Below, in pieces: positions 1 to 5,949 of a DNA stretch of 5,949 nucleotides. The position numbers and the translations under genes are program-made. This stretch comes from Prevotellaceae bacterium (lineage in GTDB: Bacteria; Bacteroidota; Bacteroidia; Bacteroidales; UBA932), in assembly GCA_031254635.1 (NCBI GenBank), contig JAIRUB010000083.1, forward strand, positions 1 to 5,949, written 5' to 3'. The stretch's first letter is position 1. Every line of letters begins with the position of its first letter. A model generated the notes under the pieces. That model was not told the DNA's origin and made no database searches. It worked only from the letters and a program-made list of their open reading frames with translations.

Positions 1-246
1 ATTCTCAAAGCTATGGCCGAAACAGGCAATCCGAATTCGGTAAGCGATGCCGGAGTGGGAGCATTGGCTGCCCGTTCCGGAGTGCTGGGCGCCTGGCTCA
101 ATGTTAAAATCAATGTTGCGGGACTAAGCGACAAGGCTTATGTAGAACAAGCGCTCAAAGAAAGCGCCGAAATTGCAGCCAAAGCCCAAGCCAAAGAGCA
201 AGAGATATTAGCGATAGTGGAGGGGGGATTTGGTAAATTCAGATAG
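1..246 (+). CDS. ftcD: Formimidoyltransferase-cyclodeaminase, C-terminal fragment (5' end outside window)
   Basis: This is the last 81 codons of a gene that enters from the left edge in frame 1 and stops at TAG 244-246. The ATG at 13 is an internal Met, because the frame is open to base 1 and the family motif runs through it. The visible piece carries GNPNSVSDAGVGALAAR, followed by LGAWLNVKIN, the hallmark C-terminal region of the cyclodeaminase (FTCD_C / FchA) domain. It ends in an Ala/Lys/Glu-rich helix. The cyclodeaminase converts 5-formimidoyl-tetrahydrofolate to 5,10-methenyl-tetrahydrofolate and ammonia in the cytoplasm, after histidine breakdown. Only this domain is visible, so I cannot tell a bifunctional FtcD of about 550 residues from a stand-alone cyclodeaminase (FchA). 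The gene converges on asd and has no functional link to the minus-strand operon. Family assignment is secure; the exact architecture is not. Confidence 0.88.
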   Translation: MLKAMAETGNPNSVSDAGVGALAARSGVLGAWLNVKINVAGLSDKAYVEQALKESAEIAAKAQAKEQEILAIVEGGFGKFR

Positions 247-337
247 ATTACGAACTCATACCCTTTTTTGCTCTATTTTTACAGTTTTATTATTTGCTTT
301 TCTGTTCAATTTTGTCTATTTTTGCTCAATTTTATAC
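247..337. other. Convergent AT-rich intergenic spacer, no clear terminator
   Basis: These 91 bases separate the TAG of the cyclodeaminase gene (+) from the TGA of asd (-). The plus strand is strongly T-rich, with several runs of five or six T, and the minus strand is correspondingly A-rich. I looked for a GC-rich inverted repeat next to a T-run on either strand and found none, so no intrinsic terminator can be called. Two imperfect copies of an 18-base T-rich segment (262-279 and 316-333, 15 of 18 matching) are present and may be low-complexity coincidence. No ORF, tRNA or promoter is recognisable. Confidence 0.7.
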
Positions 338-1363
338 TCAAAAATCCCTGTTTTTGTCGTTTTTAGAAAAAGTTATTAACAATTCCGCAATTTGTACGGC
401 ATTGAGGGCAGCGCCTTTTTTAAGCTGATCGCTCACGCACCAAAAAGCAATACCATTCGGATTGCTGATATCTTTACGAATACGGCCCACATACACAAGC
501 TCTTTTCCGGCCAAGAATAAGGGCATGGGATATTCTTTTTGTTCCGGATTATCTATCAGCGCCACTCCTTCAGCAGTAGCAAATGCTTCACGCAGCTCTT
601 CCAATGATAATGGACGTTCGGTTTCCGCCCAAACGGCTTCGGAATGGGCGCGCATTACCGGTACCCGCACACAGGTGGCGCTCACTTCTATATCGGAATG
701 CATGATTTTGCGCGTTTCGTTATACATTTTCATTTCCTCCTTGGTATAAGCATTATCCGTAAATATATCAATTTGAGGAATGAGATTATAAGCCAACTGA
801 TAGGCAAATTCGCTTACTGTGGCTTGCTCGCCGCGCGCCAACTGCTGCTGCTGTGCCTCCAATTCGAGCATAGCCGAAGTTCCGGCCCCACTGGCTGCCT
901 GATAGGTGGACACATGGACACGTTTAACATGCGACAATTTTTCAATAACATTTAATGCCACTACCATTTGTATGGTGGTACAATTAGGATTGGCAATCAC
1001 TCTCCTCGGCGCATTATAACAATCTTGCGGGTTAACTTCCGGCACTACCAATGGCACATCGGAGTCCATACGAAAAGCGCTGGAGTTATCAATCATCATG
1101 GCTCCATATCGGGTAATTGTTTGCTCAAACTCTTTCGACACGCTTGCACCGGCCGACACAAAAGCAATATCTACTCCCTTAAAATCGGCGTTGTGTTGCA
1201 ATTCTTTTACAATAATTTCTTTATTGCGAAAAACATATTTTAATCCCGCGCTGCGGCTTGAACCGAACAACAATAACTCATCCAAAGGGAAATTTCTTTC
1301 ATCTAATACCCGCAAAAGTTCTTGCCCCACAGCCCCGCTAACACCAACAATAGCTATTTTCAT
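338..1363 (-). CDS. asd: Aspartate-semialdehyde dehydrogenase
   Basis: The gene encodes a complete 341-residue cytoplasmic enzyme that reduces L-aspartyl-4-phosphate to L-aspartate 4-semialdehyde with NADPH, the second step of the aspartate pathway (Lys, Met, Thr). The N-terminal Rossmann motif GVSGAVGQ is at residues 7-14. Arg98 in SSAFRM fits the substrate phosphate site. The catalytic Cys128 lies in NPNCTT (codon 982-980). YQAASGAG with Gln155 is at 154-161, EEMKMYNET at 209-217, and the substrate-binding RVPVMRAHSE at 233-242 supplies Arg233 and the acid/base His240. Length is normal for the family (about 330-370). A CAG-type run encodes QQQQ at 171-174. The ATG at 1363 places the Rossmann fold right at the N-terminus, as expected. 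It has only an A/T-rich upstream sequence and no Shine-Dalgarno. It is the last gene of the block, 27 nt after thrA. GC in a hand-counted stretch (361-900) is about 47%, above that of thrA. Identification is firm. Confidence 0.96.
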   Translation of the reverse strand: MKIAIVGVSGAVGQELLRVLDERNFPLDELLLFGSSRSAGLKYVFRNKEIIVKELQHNADFKGVDIAFVSAGASVSKEFEQTITRYGAMMIDNSSAFRMDSDVPLVVPEVNPQDCYNAPRRVIANPNCTTIQMVVALNVIEKLSHVKRVHVSTYQAASGAGTSAMLELEAQQQQLARGEQATVSEFAYQLAYNLIPQIDIFTDNAYTKEEMKMYNETRKIMHSDIEVSATCVRVPVMRAHSEAVWAETERPLSLEELREAFATAEGVALIDNPEQKEYPMPLFLAGKELVYVGRIRKDISNPNGIAFWCVSDQLKKGAALNAVQIAELLITFSKNDKNRDF

Positions 1364-1390
1364 AATTTTCTATTTTTAAAAATATTTGTT
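1364..1390 (-). other. thrA-asd junction, AT-only palindromic spacer
   Basis: This 27-base gap lies between the thrA stop (TAA, 1393-1391) and the asd start (ATG, 1363-1361), and is almost entirely A/T. It includes a perfect 14-base self-complementary stretch, TATTTTTAAAAATA (1371-1384), with a second palindrome, TTTTATAAAA (1389-1398), spanning the thrA stop. Neither leaves a loop, so they would not form a useful RNA hairpin as simple stems. There is no GGAGG-like ribosome site; asd translation probably relies on the unstructured A-rich leader, as is common in Bacteroidota. The spacing is consistent with read-through from thrA. Confidence 0.5.
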
Positions 1391-3829
1391 TTATAAAACC
1401 CTCAGCACATCGTTAAACAACCCGGTTGCTGTGATATGCGCTCCTGCACCGGCGCCTTGAATTATAATCGGATTAGCATAATTATCACTCCATATAGAAA
1501 CGGCATTATCGGTTCCCGACAGGGCGTAAAAAGGGTGGCTCTTATCTATCTCCTGATGGCCTATGCTTATTTCCTCATCCGTTATCTTAGCCATATATAC
1601 TAATTTCTTTTCTGCTTTTTCTACATTATTAAAAAGTGCTTTGAAATGCGCTTCATGCTTTTCTAATTTCTTATAAAAGTCATTAATGCCTCCCTCAAAA
1701 ACAGATTTCGGAACAAATTCTTTTTGCATTATTTGTTTTTCGTCAATTTTCAAACCGATTTCCCTTGCTAATATAATCGTTTTTCTTAACACATCTACGC
1801 CTTTAAGGTCAATCCTTGGGTCAGGCTCCGTATAGCCTAATTCTTTAGCCTTTAAAAGAATTTTGTAAAACGGCGTGTCATCTGCTTTATAATTACTAAA
1901 AAGATAATTTAAGGTACCTGATAATATAGCCTCTATTTTTTGTATTTTATCACCGGCATTGCGCATTGACTGTATGGTGGATATTATCGGAAGAGCCGCT
2001 CCCACATTCGTTTCATAATAATAAGAAAGGTTTTCTTTTCTTGCGATTTCTTTTAAAAGGCTGTAGTATTCATAACTTTCGGAATTGGCTATTTTGTTAC
2101 AGGTTACAATATTTATTTTCTTGGATAGTATTTCTGGGTAGGTATATGAAATGTTTCTATCGGAAGTACAGTCCACGAATACACTATTTTTTAAACCCAT
2201 AGCCGCAGCCGTCAGGATAAATTCTTCCATATTGCAAGCAGCTCCATTATTCAATTCTTCAGTTAATGTATGTATATTTATACCGTCTTTATTGAACAAC
2301 ATTTTTTTACTGTTACATATTCCTGTCAGCTTAATTTCTATTCCTAAGCGGCGCAATAAATTTTCGGCCTGTTTATTGATTATATGTACCAACTCTTTGC
2401 CTACATTCCCGTATCCGGCCATATATAAGTTTATTTTCTTTACCGGAAGGTCGAAAAATTCTTTGTGAACGGCTTTTAAAGCAAATTCAACATCTTTGGT
2501 ATGAACAACTGCCGACACATTTTTTTCGGATGAGCCTTGCGCTATAGCCCTTATATTTATCCCCTCTTTTCCGAGTGCATCAAACATGCGCCCGCTTGTT
2601 CCTGATTGGTTTTTCATATCATCGCCCACCAAGCTGATGATTGAAAATCCCTTTTCAACCTTTAAGGGTTCTACTTTATTCAAGCTAATCTCGTAAGCAA
2701 AAAGCTCGTCCACTGCTTTTTTTGCTTTTTCGGCATCTTTCTGTTCTATGGCCACTAACATGGTGTTTACGGAGGAAGCCTGTGTTATGAGTATGATATT
2801 TATATTATTTCTCGCCAACACATCAAATAATTTGGCGGAATAACCGGGGATGCCTACCATTCCGCTGCCTTCCATGGAAATGAGCGCCAAACTGTCGCTG
2901 CTCGATATCCCCTTTATTTTATTATGACTTTCCGGAGGATTATTTTCTATTAATGTTCCGGGCTCGTCGACATTAAAAGTGTTTTTCACAAGAATAGGAA
3001 TACCTTTATTTACCACCGGCTGTATGGTGGGCGGATATACCACCTTTGCGCCAAAATGCGACAATTCCAAAGCTTCTTTGTAAGAAATATTTCTGATAGT
3101 TTTAGTCTGGGGCACTACCCTTGGATCGCAAGTCATCATACCGTTTACATCTGTCCATATTTCAAGTATTCTCGCCTGTGCTCCCACGGCAAATAAGGCA
3201 GCCGAATAATCTGAACCACCTCTGCCCAGCGTGGTTGTTCGGCCTATACTGTCGGAAGCAATAAATCCGGGTAAAATCAACAATTTATAGTTGTTACTAT
3301 GCGCTAATCCCTTAATATTATTATAGGTTTTTTCTGTATCCACAACATTAATAGATTGGTGGTTATTCGTTTTTATAATTTCTCGTGAGTCCACCCATTT
3401 ACAGTTAACACCCAAGCTCCAGAACTTAATTTTCAGGATATTTGTGGACAAAAGTTCTCCAAAACTCATTATATGATCCAAGGTATGAGCGCTTAATTCT
3501 TTTAATAAAAACACACCCTTCGACACATCTCTTAATTCGTTAAATAAAAGCTGTGCTACAGGTTTAATCATATTATGATGCTCGGCAGGTATTATTTCAT
3601 CAATGATAGCCTCATGTTGCTTTTCCAACAAGGCTATCAATTCTTCATATTGTTGATTCCCTTCAGCAGCAATATTGCCTATAGCTATAAGTTTATCCGT
3701 ACATTTACTTATGGCAGAACACACCAATATGGTTTTATCCTTGGATACGGCTTCTTTTACAATAGCTACTACTTTATTAATTTTTTTGGCATCGGCTATA
3801 GAGGAGCCTCCGAATTTTAGTACTTGCAT
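1391..3829 (-). CDS. thrA: Bifunctional aspartokinase / homoserine dehydrogenase I
   Basis: The gene encodes a complete 812-residue fused cytoplasmic enzyme (E. coli ThrA is about 820) that catalyses the first and third steps of the aspartate pathway: ATP-dependent phosphorylation of aspartate, and NAD(P)H reduction of aspartate semialdehyde to homoserine. The kinase domain (about 1-295) has KFGGSS (5-10), SFGELLS (122-128), TTLGRGGSD (199-207) and WTDVNGMMTCDPR (225-237). Two ACT regulatory segments follow (about 314-380 and 395-458). They contain Gln350 in ITQASS and Gln431 in IAQGSS, 81 residues apart, matching the two threonine-sensing glutamines known in plant AK-HSDH. The dehydrogenase domain (about 465-812) has the nucleotide-binding GYGNVG (472-477), CNK with Lys579, LSGTLNY (636-642) and EPDPRIDLKGVDVLRK (668-683), with Glu668, Asp679 and Lys683 equivalent to the yeast catalytic-site residues. 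The ATG directly precedes the kinase motif and lies 1 nt after the metX stop (TAAAATG), which suggests translational coupling. Hand-sampled GC averages about 36%. Confidence 0.97.
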   Translation of the reverse strand: MQVLKFGGSSIADAKKINKVVAIVKEAVSKDKTILVCSAISKCTDKLIAIGNIAAEGNQQYEELIALLEKQHEAIIDEIIPAEHHNMIKPVAQLLFNELRDVSKGVFLLKELSAHTLDHIMSFGELLSTNILKIKFWSLGVNCKWVDSREIIKTNNHQSINVVDTEKTYNNIKGLAHSNNYKLLILPGFIASDSIGRTTTLGRGGSDYSAALFAVGAQARILEIWTDVNGMMTCDPRVVPQTKTIRNISYKEALELSHFGAKVVYPPTIQPVVNKGIPILVKNTFNVDEPGTLIENNPPESHNKIKGISSSDSLALISMEGSGMVGIPGYSAKLFDVLARNNINIILITQASSVNTMLVAIEQKDAEKAKKAVDELFAYEISLNKVEPLKVEKGFSIISLVGDDMKNQSGTSGRMFDALGKEGINIRAIAQGSSEKNVSAVVHTKDVEFALKAVHKEFFDLPVKKINLYMAGYGNVGKELVHIINKQAENLLRRLGIEIKLTGICNSKKMLFNKDGINIHTLTEELNNGAACNMEEFILTAAAMGLKNSVFVDCTSDRNISYTYPEILSKKINIVTCNKIANSESYEYYSLLKEIARKENLSYYYETNVGAALPIISTIQSMRNAGDKIQKIEAILSGTLNYLFSNYKADDTPFYKILLKAKELGYTEPDPRIDLKGVDVLRKTIILAREIGLKIDEKQIMQKEFVPKSVFEGGINDFYKKLEKHEAHFKALFNNVEKAEKKLVYMAKITDEEISIGHQEIDKSHPFYALSGTDNAVSIWSDNYANPIIIQGAGAGAHITATGLFNDVLRVL

Positions 3830-3830
3830 T

Positions 3831-4847
3831 TTATAGTATATTATGTTTTATTATGGCTTTGGTTATTTGTTTATTTTCTAAGAGAAAACCGTCGTGTCCG
3901 AAATCCGAATTAATTAATTCAATTCCCGAATTTGGTATGTGGTGAGCGATAAAATTAAGTTCCGATACCGGAAACAGCATATCGCTTGTAATAGCAATAC
4001 AGAGTGTTTTGGCTTTAACCTTTGCCAAGGCTTTTTCCGCGCCTCCTCTACCTCGCCCCACATTATGACTGTCTAAGCTATTGGTTAGCGTGTAATAAGA
4101 ATAGGCATCGAATCTGTCGGCCAACTTTTTTCCTTGGTATTCCTGATAACTGCATGCTTTGTTTGCAAAAAGGAAGTCGGGATTTTCTTCTTTTTGGGTT
4201 AAGCGGAAACCCTCATAAGAACGATAAGATAATAGTCCTATAGCCCGCGCACAGGCTAAGCCTTTTTTCCCGCCTTCTTTATCTTTCTGCGCAAAAAAAC
4301 TTTGGTCTGCATATAAAGCCATTCTTTGTGCATGGCTAAATGCCGTTCGCCACGGACTTACCACTGCGCTTGTTGCAATGAGGCACATATTCTTTATCAC
4401 ATCAAGCTCCGATACGCTCCATTCTATTGCCTGAAATCCTCCGCCCGAAGCGCCTATCAGTAAGTCTATGCTTTGTATGTTCAGCTGTTTTCTTAATAGT
4501 TCATGTGCAGCCACCTGATCTCTTATAGTTATTTTCGGGAAATCTAAAAGATAAGCCTTTCCTGTTTTAGAAGCTATTGAAGTTGGACCTGTAGAACCGT
4601 AGCAGGAGCCCAAAATATTGGCACATATCACATAATACTTATCCGTATCGAACAGTTTTCCCGGGCCGGTTAATCCTGCCCACCATTCTTCTACATTTGA
4701 ATTTGCCGTTAAAGCATGACAAATCCATATTACTTTTTTTCCCGCTGAGCTTTCGCTGCTTACATGATAGCAAATATCAATATTATCCAAACTATCACCG
4801 CAGTCTAATGGGAATGCCTTATTGTAGTTGAATAGTTTTTTCATCAT
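3831..4847 (-). CDS. metX: Homoserine O-acetyltransferase (alpha/beta hydrolase fold)
   Basis: The gene encodes a complete 338-residue protein of the MetX family, which transfers an acyl group, here most likely acetyl from acetyl-CoA, to homoserine. The N-terminal core has HALTANS (44-50) and the family signature ANILGSCYGSTGP (76-88). The nucleophile elbow GASGGG (132-137) gives catalytic Ser134 (codon 4448-4446). The lid region spans about 165-270. Asp289 in TSDMLFP and His318 in GHDGF complete the triad. The elbow differs from the common GGSMGG form but keeps the serine. Length is slightly shorter than many MetX proteins (350-380). The start ATG overlaps the metY stop (ATGA), and a second ATG follows immediately, so translation could begin one codon later. 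AAGG about 13 nt upstream is a poor ribosome site, so coupling to metY is more likely. Acetyl rather than succinyl as donor is inferred from the adjacent O-acetylhomoserine sulfhydrylase gene; sequence alone does not settle it. Confidence 0.93.
   Translation of the reverse strand: MMKKLFNYNKAFPLDCGDSLDNIDICYHVSSESSAGKKVIWICHALTANSNVEEWWAGLTGPGKLFDTDKYYVICANILGSCYGSTGPTSIASKTGKAYLLDFPKITIRDQVAAHELLRKQLNIQSIDLLIGASGGGFQAIEWSVSELDVIKNMCLIATSAVVSPWRTAFSHAQRMALYADQSFFAQKDKEGGKKGLACARAIGLLSYRSYEGFRLTQKEENPDFLFANKACSYQEYQGKKLADRFDAYSYYTLTNSLDSHNVGRGRGGAEKALAKVKAKTLCIAITSDMLFPVSELNFIAHHIPNSGIELINSDFGHDGFLLENKQITKAIIKHNIL
4844..4847 (-). promoter_or_regulatory. metY-metX ATGA stop/start overlap (translational coupling)
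   Basis: The TGA stop of metY (4846-4844) and the ATG start of metX (4847-4845) share a four-base ATGA, in different frames. This arrangement allows terminating ribosomes to restart on metX without a strong ribosome site, which fits the absence of a good one here. Together with the 1-nt gap to thrA, it supports co-expression of the three proteins. The overlap is seen directly; coupling is inferred. Confidence 0.75.
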
Positions 4848-5949
4848 AATTGGTTTAGCGCCTTATTAAGGTCCTGTTTTAAATCGTCGATATGTTCTAT
4901 GCCTACGGCAAGCCTGAGTGTGTTTTCTGTTATTCCGGCTGCTTCCAAGGCTTGTTGACTTAATTGGGAATGGGTTGTAGATGCCGGATGAGATATTAAT
5001 GTTTTATTATCTCCCACATTTACTAAATGTATTATAAGTTCTAATTTTTCTACCATTTTTGCAGTAGAGGCCCTGTCGCCTTTTACACAAAAGCTTAATA
5101 CTCCTCCAAATCCTTTTTTGAAATATTTTTTTGCCATCAGGTGCGAAGGATGTGATTTTAATCCCGGATAATGAACGGACTCCACCTTTGGATGCGCTTG
5201 CAGCCAATGGGCTAATTCCACAGTATTTTCTAACATTCTGTCCATTCTCAGCGATAATGTTTCCACGCCTTGTAATAATAAGAATGCATTCATCGGGCTT
5301 AGCGCGCAGCCCCAGGTTCTTAACCCTAAAGCTCGTATACTTACTGCAAAAGCAGCTTCTTTAAATTCATCCCAAAATACCAAACCGTGATAAGCAACGC
5401 AAGGATTAGTATATTCGGGAAAATTTCCGTTAGCCCAATTAAAATTGCCGGCATCCACTATTACTCCGCCTATACTGTTCCCGTGTCCGCCTATCCATTT
5501 TGTGGCGGCATGGGTAATAATGTTTGCTCCATAATCCTTTGGCTTAAATAAATATCCGGCGCCGCCAAAGGTATTATCTACTATCAAGGGGATATTGTAC
5601 TCATGAGCTATTTCTGCAAGCTGCTCAAAATCGGGAATATAAAAATCAGAGTTTCCCATAGTCTCGGTAAAAATCGCCTTGGTTTTTTCATCTATAAGTT
5701 GATGAACACTTTCGGTATCTTTTTTTGCAAATTTTACGCCTACACCCAATTTAGCGAAATTCACCTTTAATTGATTATAGCTGCCCCCGTAGAGGCTTGG
5801 GGAGCTTATTATATTATCGCCCACACCTGCCAAATTATTGAATGTCAAAAAATGAGCCGATTGCCCTGAGGCTACGGCTACTGCTGCTATTCCGCCTTCA
5901 AGCGCTGCAATTCTTTTTTCCAAGACATCTGTAGTAGGATTGGAAAGTC
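4844..5949 (-). CDS. metY: O-acetylhomoserine sulfhydrylase / aminocarboxypropyltransferase (N-terminus outside window)
   Basis: This is a PLP-dependent Cys/Met-metabolism enzyme that makes homocysteine from O-acetylhomoserine and sulfide (direct sulfhydrylation), in the cytoplasm. The frame is open to the right edge: the first full codon is at 5947 and reads LSNPTTDVLEKRIAALEGG, the family's conserved NPTTD..E.R.A.LEGG motif. The TTG at 5923 is therefore an internal Leu, not a start. Visible are 367 residues; the family is about 425-430, so roughly 60 are missing. Counting from the first visible codon, SLYGGSYN (51-58) includes Tyr53, VDNTFG has the PLP-ring Asp124, and THAATKWIGGHG has the PLP Lys150 (codon 5500-5498). 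The late motif HPASTTHSQLS (320-330) and terminal GIEHIDDLKQDL fit MetY rather than short cystathionine synthases and lyases. It is the first visible gene of the operon, and its promoter lies beyond the window. O-acetylserine sulfhydrylase side activity is possible in this family. Confidence 0.94.
   Translation of the reverse strand, partial: LSNPTTDVLEKRIAALEGGIAAVAVASGQSAHFLTFNNLAGVGDNIISSPSLYGGSYNQLKVNFAKLGVGVKFAKKDTESVHQLIDEKTKAIFTETMGNSDFYIPDFEQLAEIAHEYNIPLIVDNTFGGAGYLFKPKDYGANIITHAATKWIGGHGNSIGGVIVDAGNFNWANGNFPEYTNPCVAYHGLVFWDEFKEAAFAVSIRALGLRTWGCALSPMNAFLLLQGVETLSLRMDRMLENTVELAHWLQAHPKVESVHYPGLKSHPSHLMAKKYFKKGFGGVLSFCVKGDRASTAKMVEKLELIIHLVNVGDNKTLISHPASTTHSQLSQQALEAAGITENTLRLAVGIEHIDDLKQDLNKALNQL

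Noticed and set aside
462..1379. Four plus-strand open frames of 91-103 codons lie opposite asd.
   Set aside because: They sit wholly over a well-conserved enzyme gene (the last runs only a few bases past its start), overlap one another, have compositions typical of antisense shadows, and show no recognisable motif.
1377..1384. A possible -7 promoter element for asd (TATTTTTA on the minus strand, similar to TAnnTTTG).
   Set aside because: The last position does not match, no TTTG-type -33 element lies at the expected distance upstream, and the spacer is A/T-only, so such a match is expected by chance.
1371..1398. AT palindromes at the thrA-asd junction as a terminator or attenuator.
   Set aside because: They have no G-C pairs, no loop and no following U-tract, so they would not form a stable transcript hairpin.
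969..3030. The ten-base word TGTATGGTGG occurs three times (969-978, 1971-1980, 3021-3030), which might suggest a repeat or a protein-binding site.
   Set aside because: All three are in the same coding frame on the minus strand and encode Thr-Ile-Gln with the same codons (in asd NPNCTTIQ, and in thrA STIQ and PTIQ). Shared codon preference explains them, and flanking bases do not match.
1966..3820. Plus-strand open frames lie opposite thrA (1966-2202, 2151-2468, 3575-3820).
   Set aside because: They are rich in Phe, Leu, Ile and Tyr because they read the complement of A-rich coding sequence. Apparent hydrophobicity is not evidence of membrane proteins here.
5007..5364. Open frames opposite or out of frame with metY (5007-5207 minus, 5131-5364 plus).
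   Set aside because: The metY reading is continuous with family motifs throughout, so these are shadows.
5921..5923. TTG at 5923 as the start codon of metY.
   Set aside because: The frame is open upstream to the edge and reads NPTTDV immediately before it, a conserved internal motif of the family, so the gene begins outside the window.

Overview
The window carries four complete or nearly complete minus-strand genes of the aspartate-to-methionine pathway, plus the tail of one unrelated plus-strand gene. I see no RNA gene, mobile element, CRISPR array or phage-like sequence. The organism looks like a member of the Bacteroidota. The reasons are moderate to low GC, A/T-rich translation starts with no convincing Shine-Dalgarno sequence, a ThrA-type fused aspartokinase/homoserine dehydrogenase next to metX and metY, and the family flavour of the proteins. 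This assignment is an inference from general knowledge and was not tested by a search.

Layout. Positions 1-246 (+) hold the C-terminal end of formimidoyltransferase-cyclodeaminase (histidine degradation and one-carbon folate metabolism), whose start lies off the left edge. Positions 247-337 are a T-rich convergent spacer without a visible terminator hairpin. The rest is one minus-strand block, in order of transcription: metY (O-acetylhomoserine sulfhydrylase, 5949-4844, 5' end off the right edge), metX (homoserine O-acetyltransferase, 4847-3831), thrA (aspartokinase-homoserine dehydrogenase I, 3829-1391) and asd (aspartate-semialdehyde dehydrogenase, 1363-338). MetY and metX overlap by 4 nt (ATGA), metX and thrA are 1 nt apart, and thrA and asd are 27 nt apart, so the four are very probably one transcription unit.

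How the genes work together. ThrA phosphorylates aspartate, Asd reduces aspartyl phosphate to the semialdehyde, ThrA reduces that to homoserine, MetX acetylates homoserine, and MetY replaces the acetate with sulfide to give homocysteine. Four adjacent genes therefore encode all five steps from aspartate to homocysteine by direct sulfhydrylation, leaving only the methyl transfer to methionine. The promoter and any leader control element, such as a SAM riboswitch, would lie upstream of metY, outside the window.

All key catalytic residues I could check are present, and no gene appears broken. This is mainly a well-organised biosynthetic operon. I found no strong case for an undescribed system. 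The points most worth a second look are the completeness of the pathway cluster, threonine-type regulatory residues kept in an enzyme embedded in a methionine operon, and the less usual nucleophile loop of MetX.
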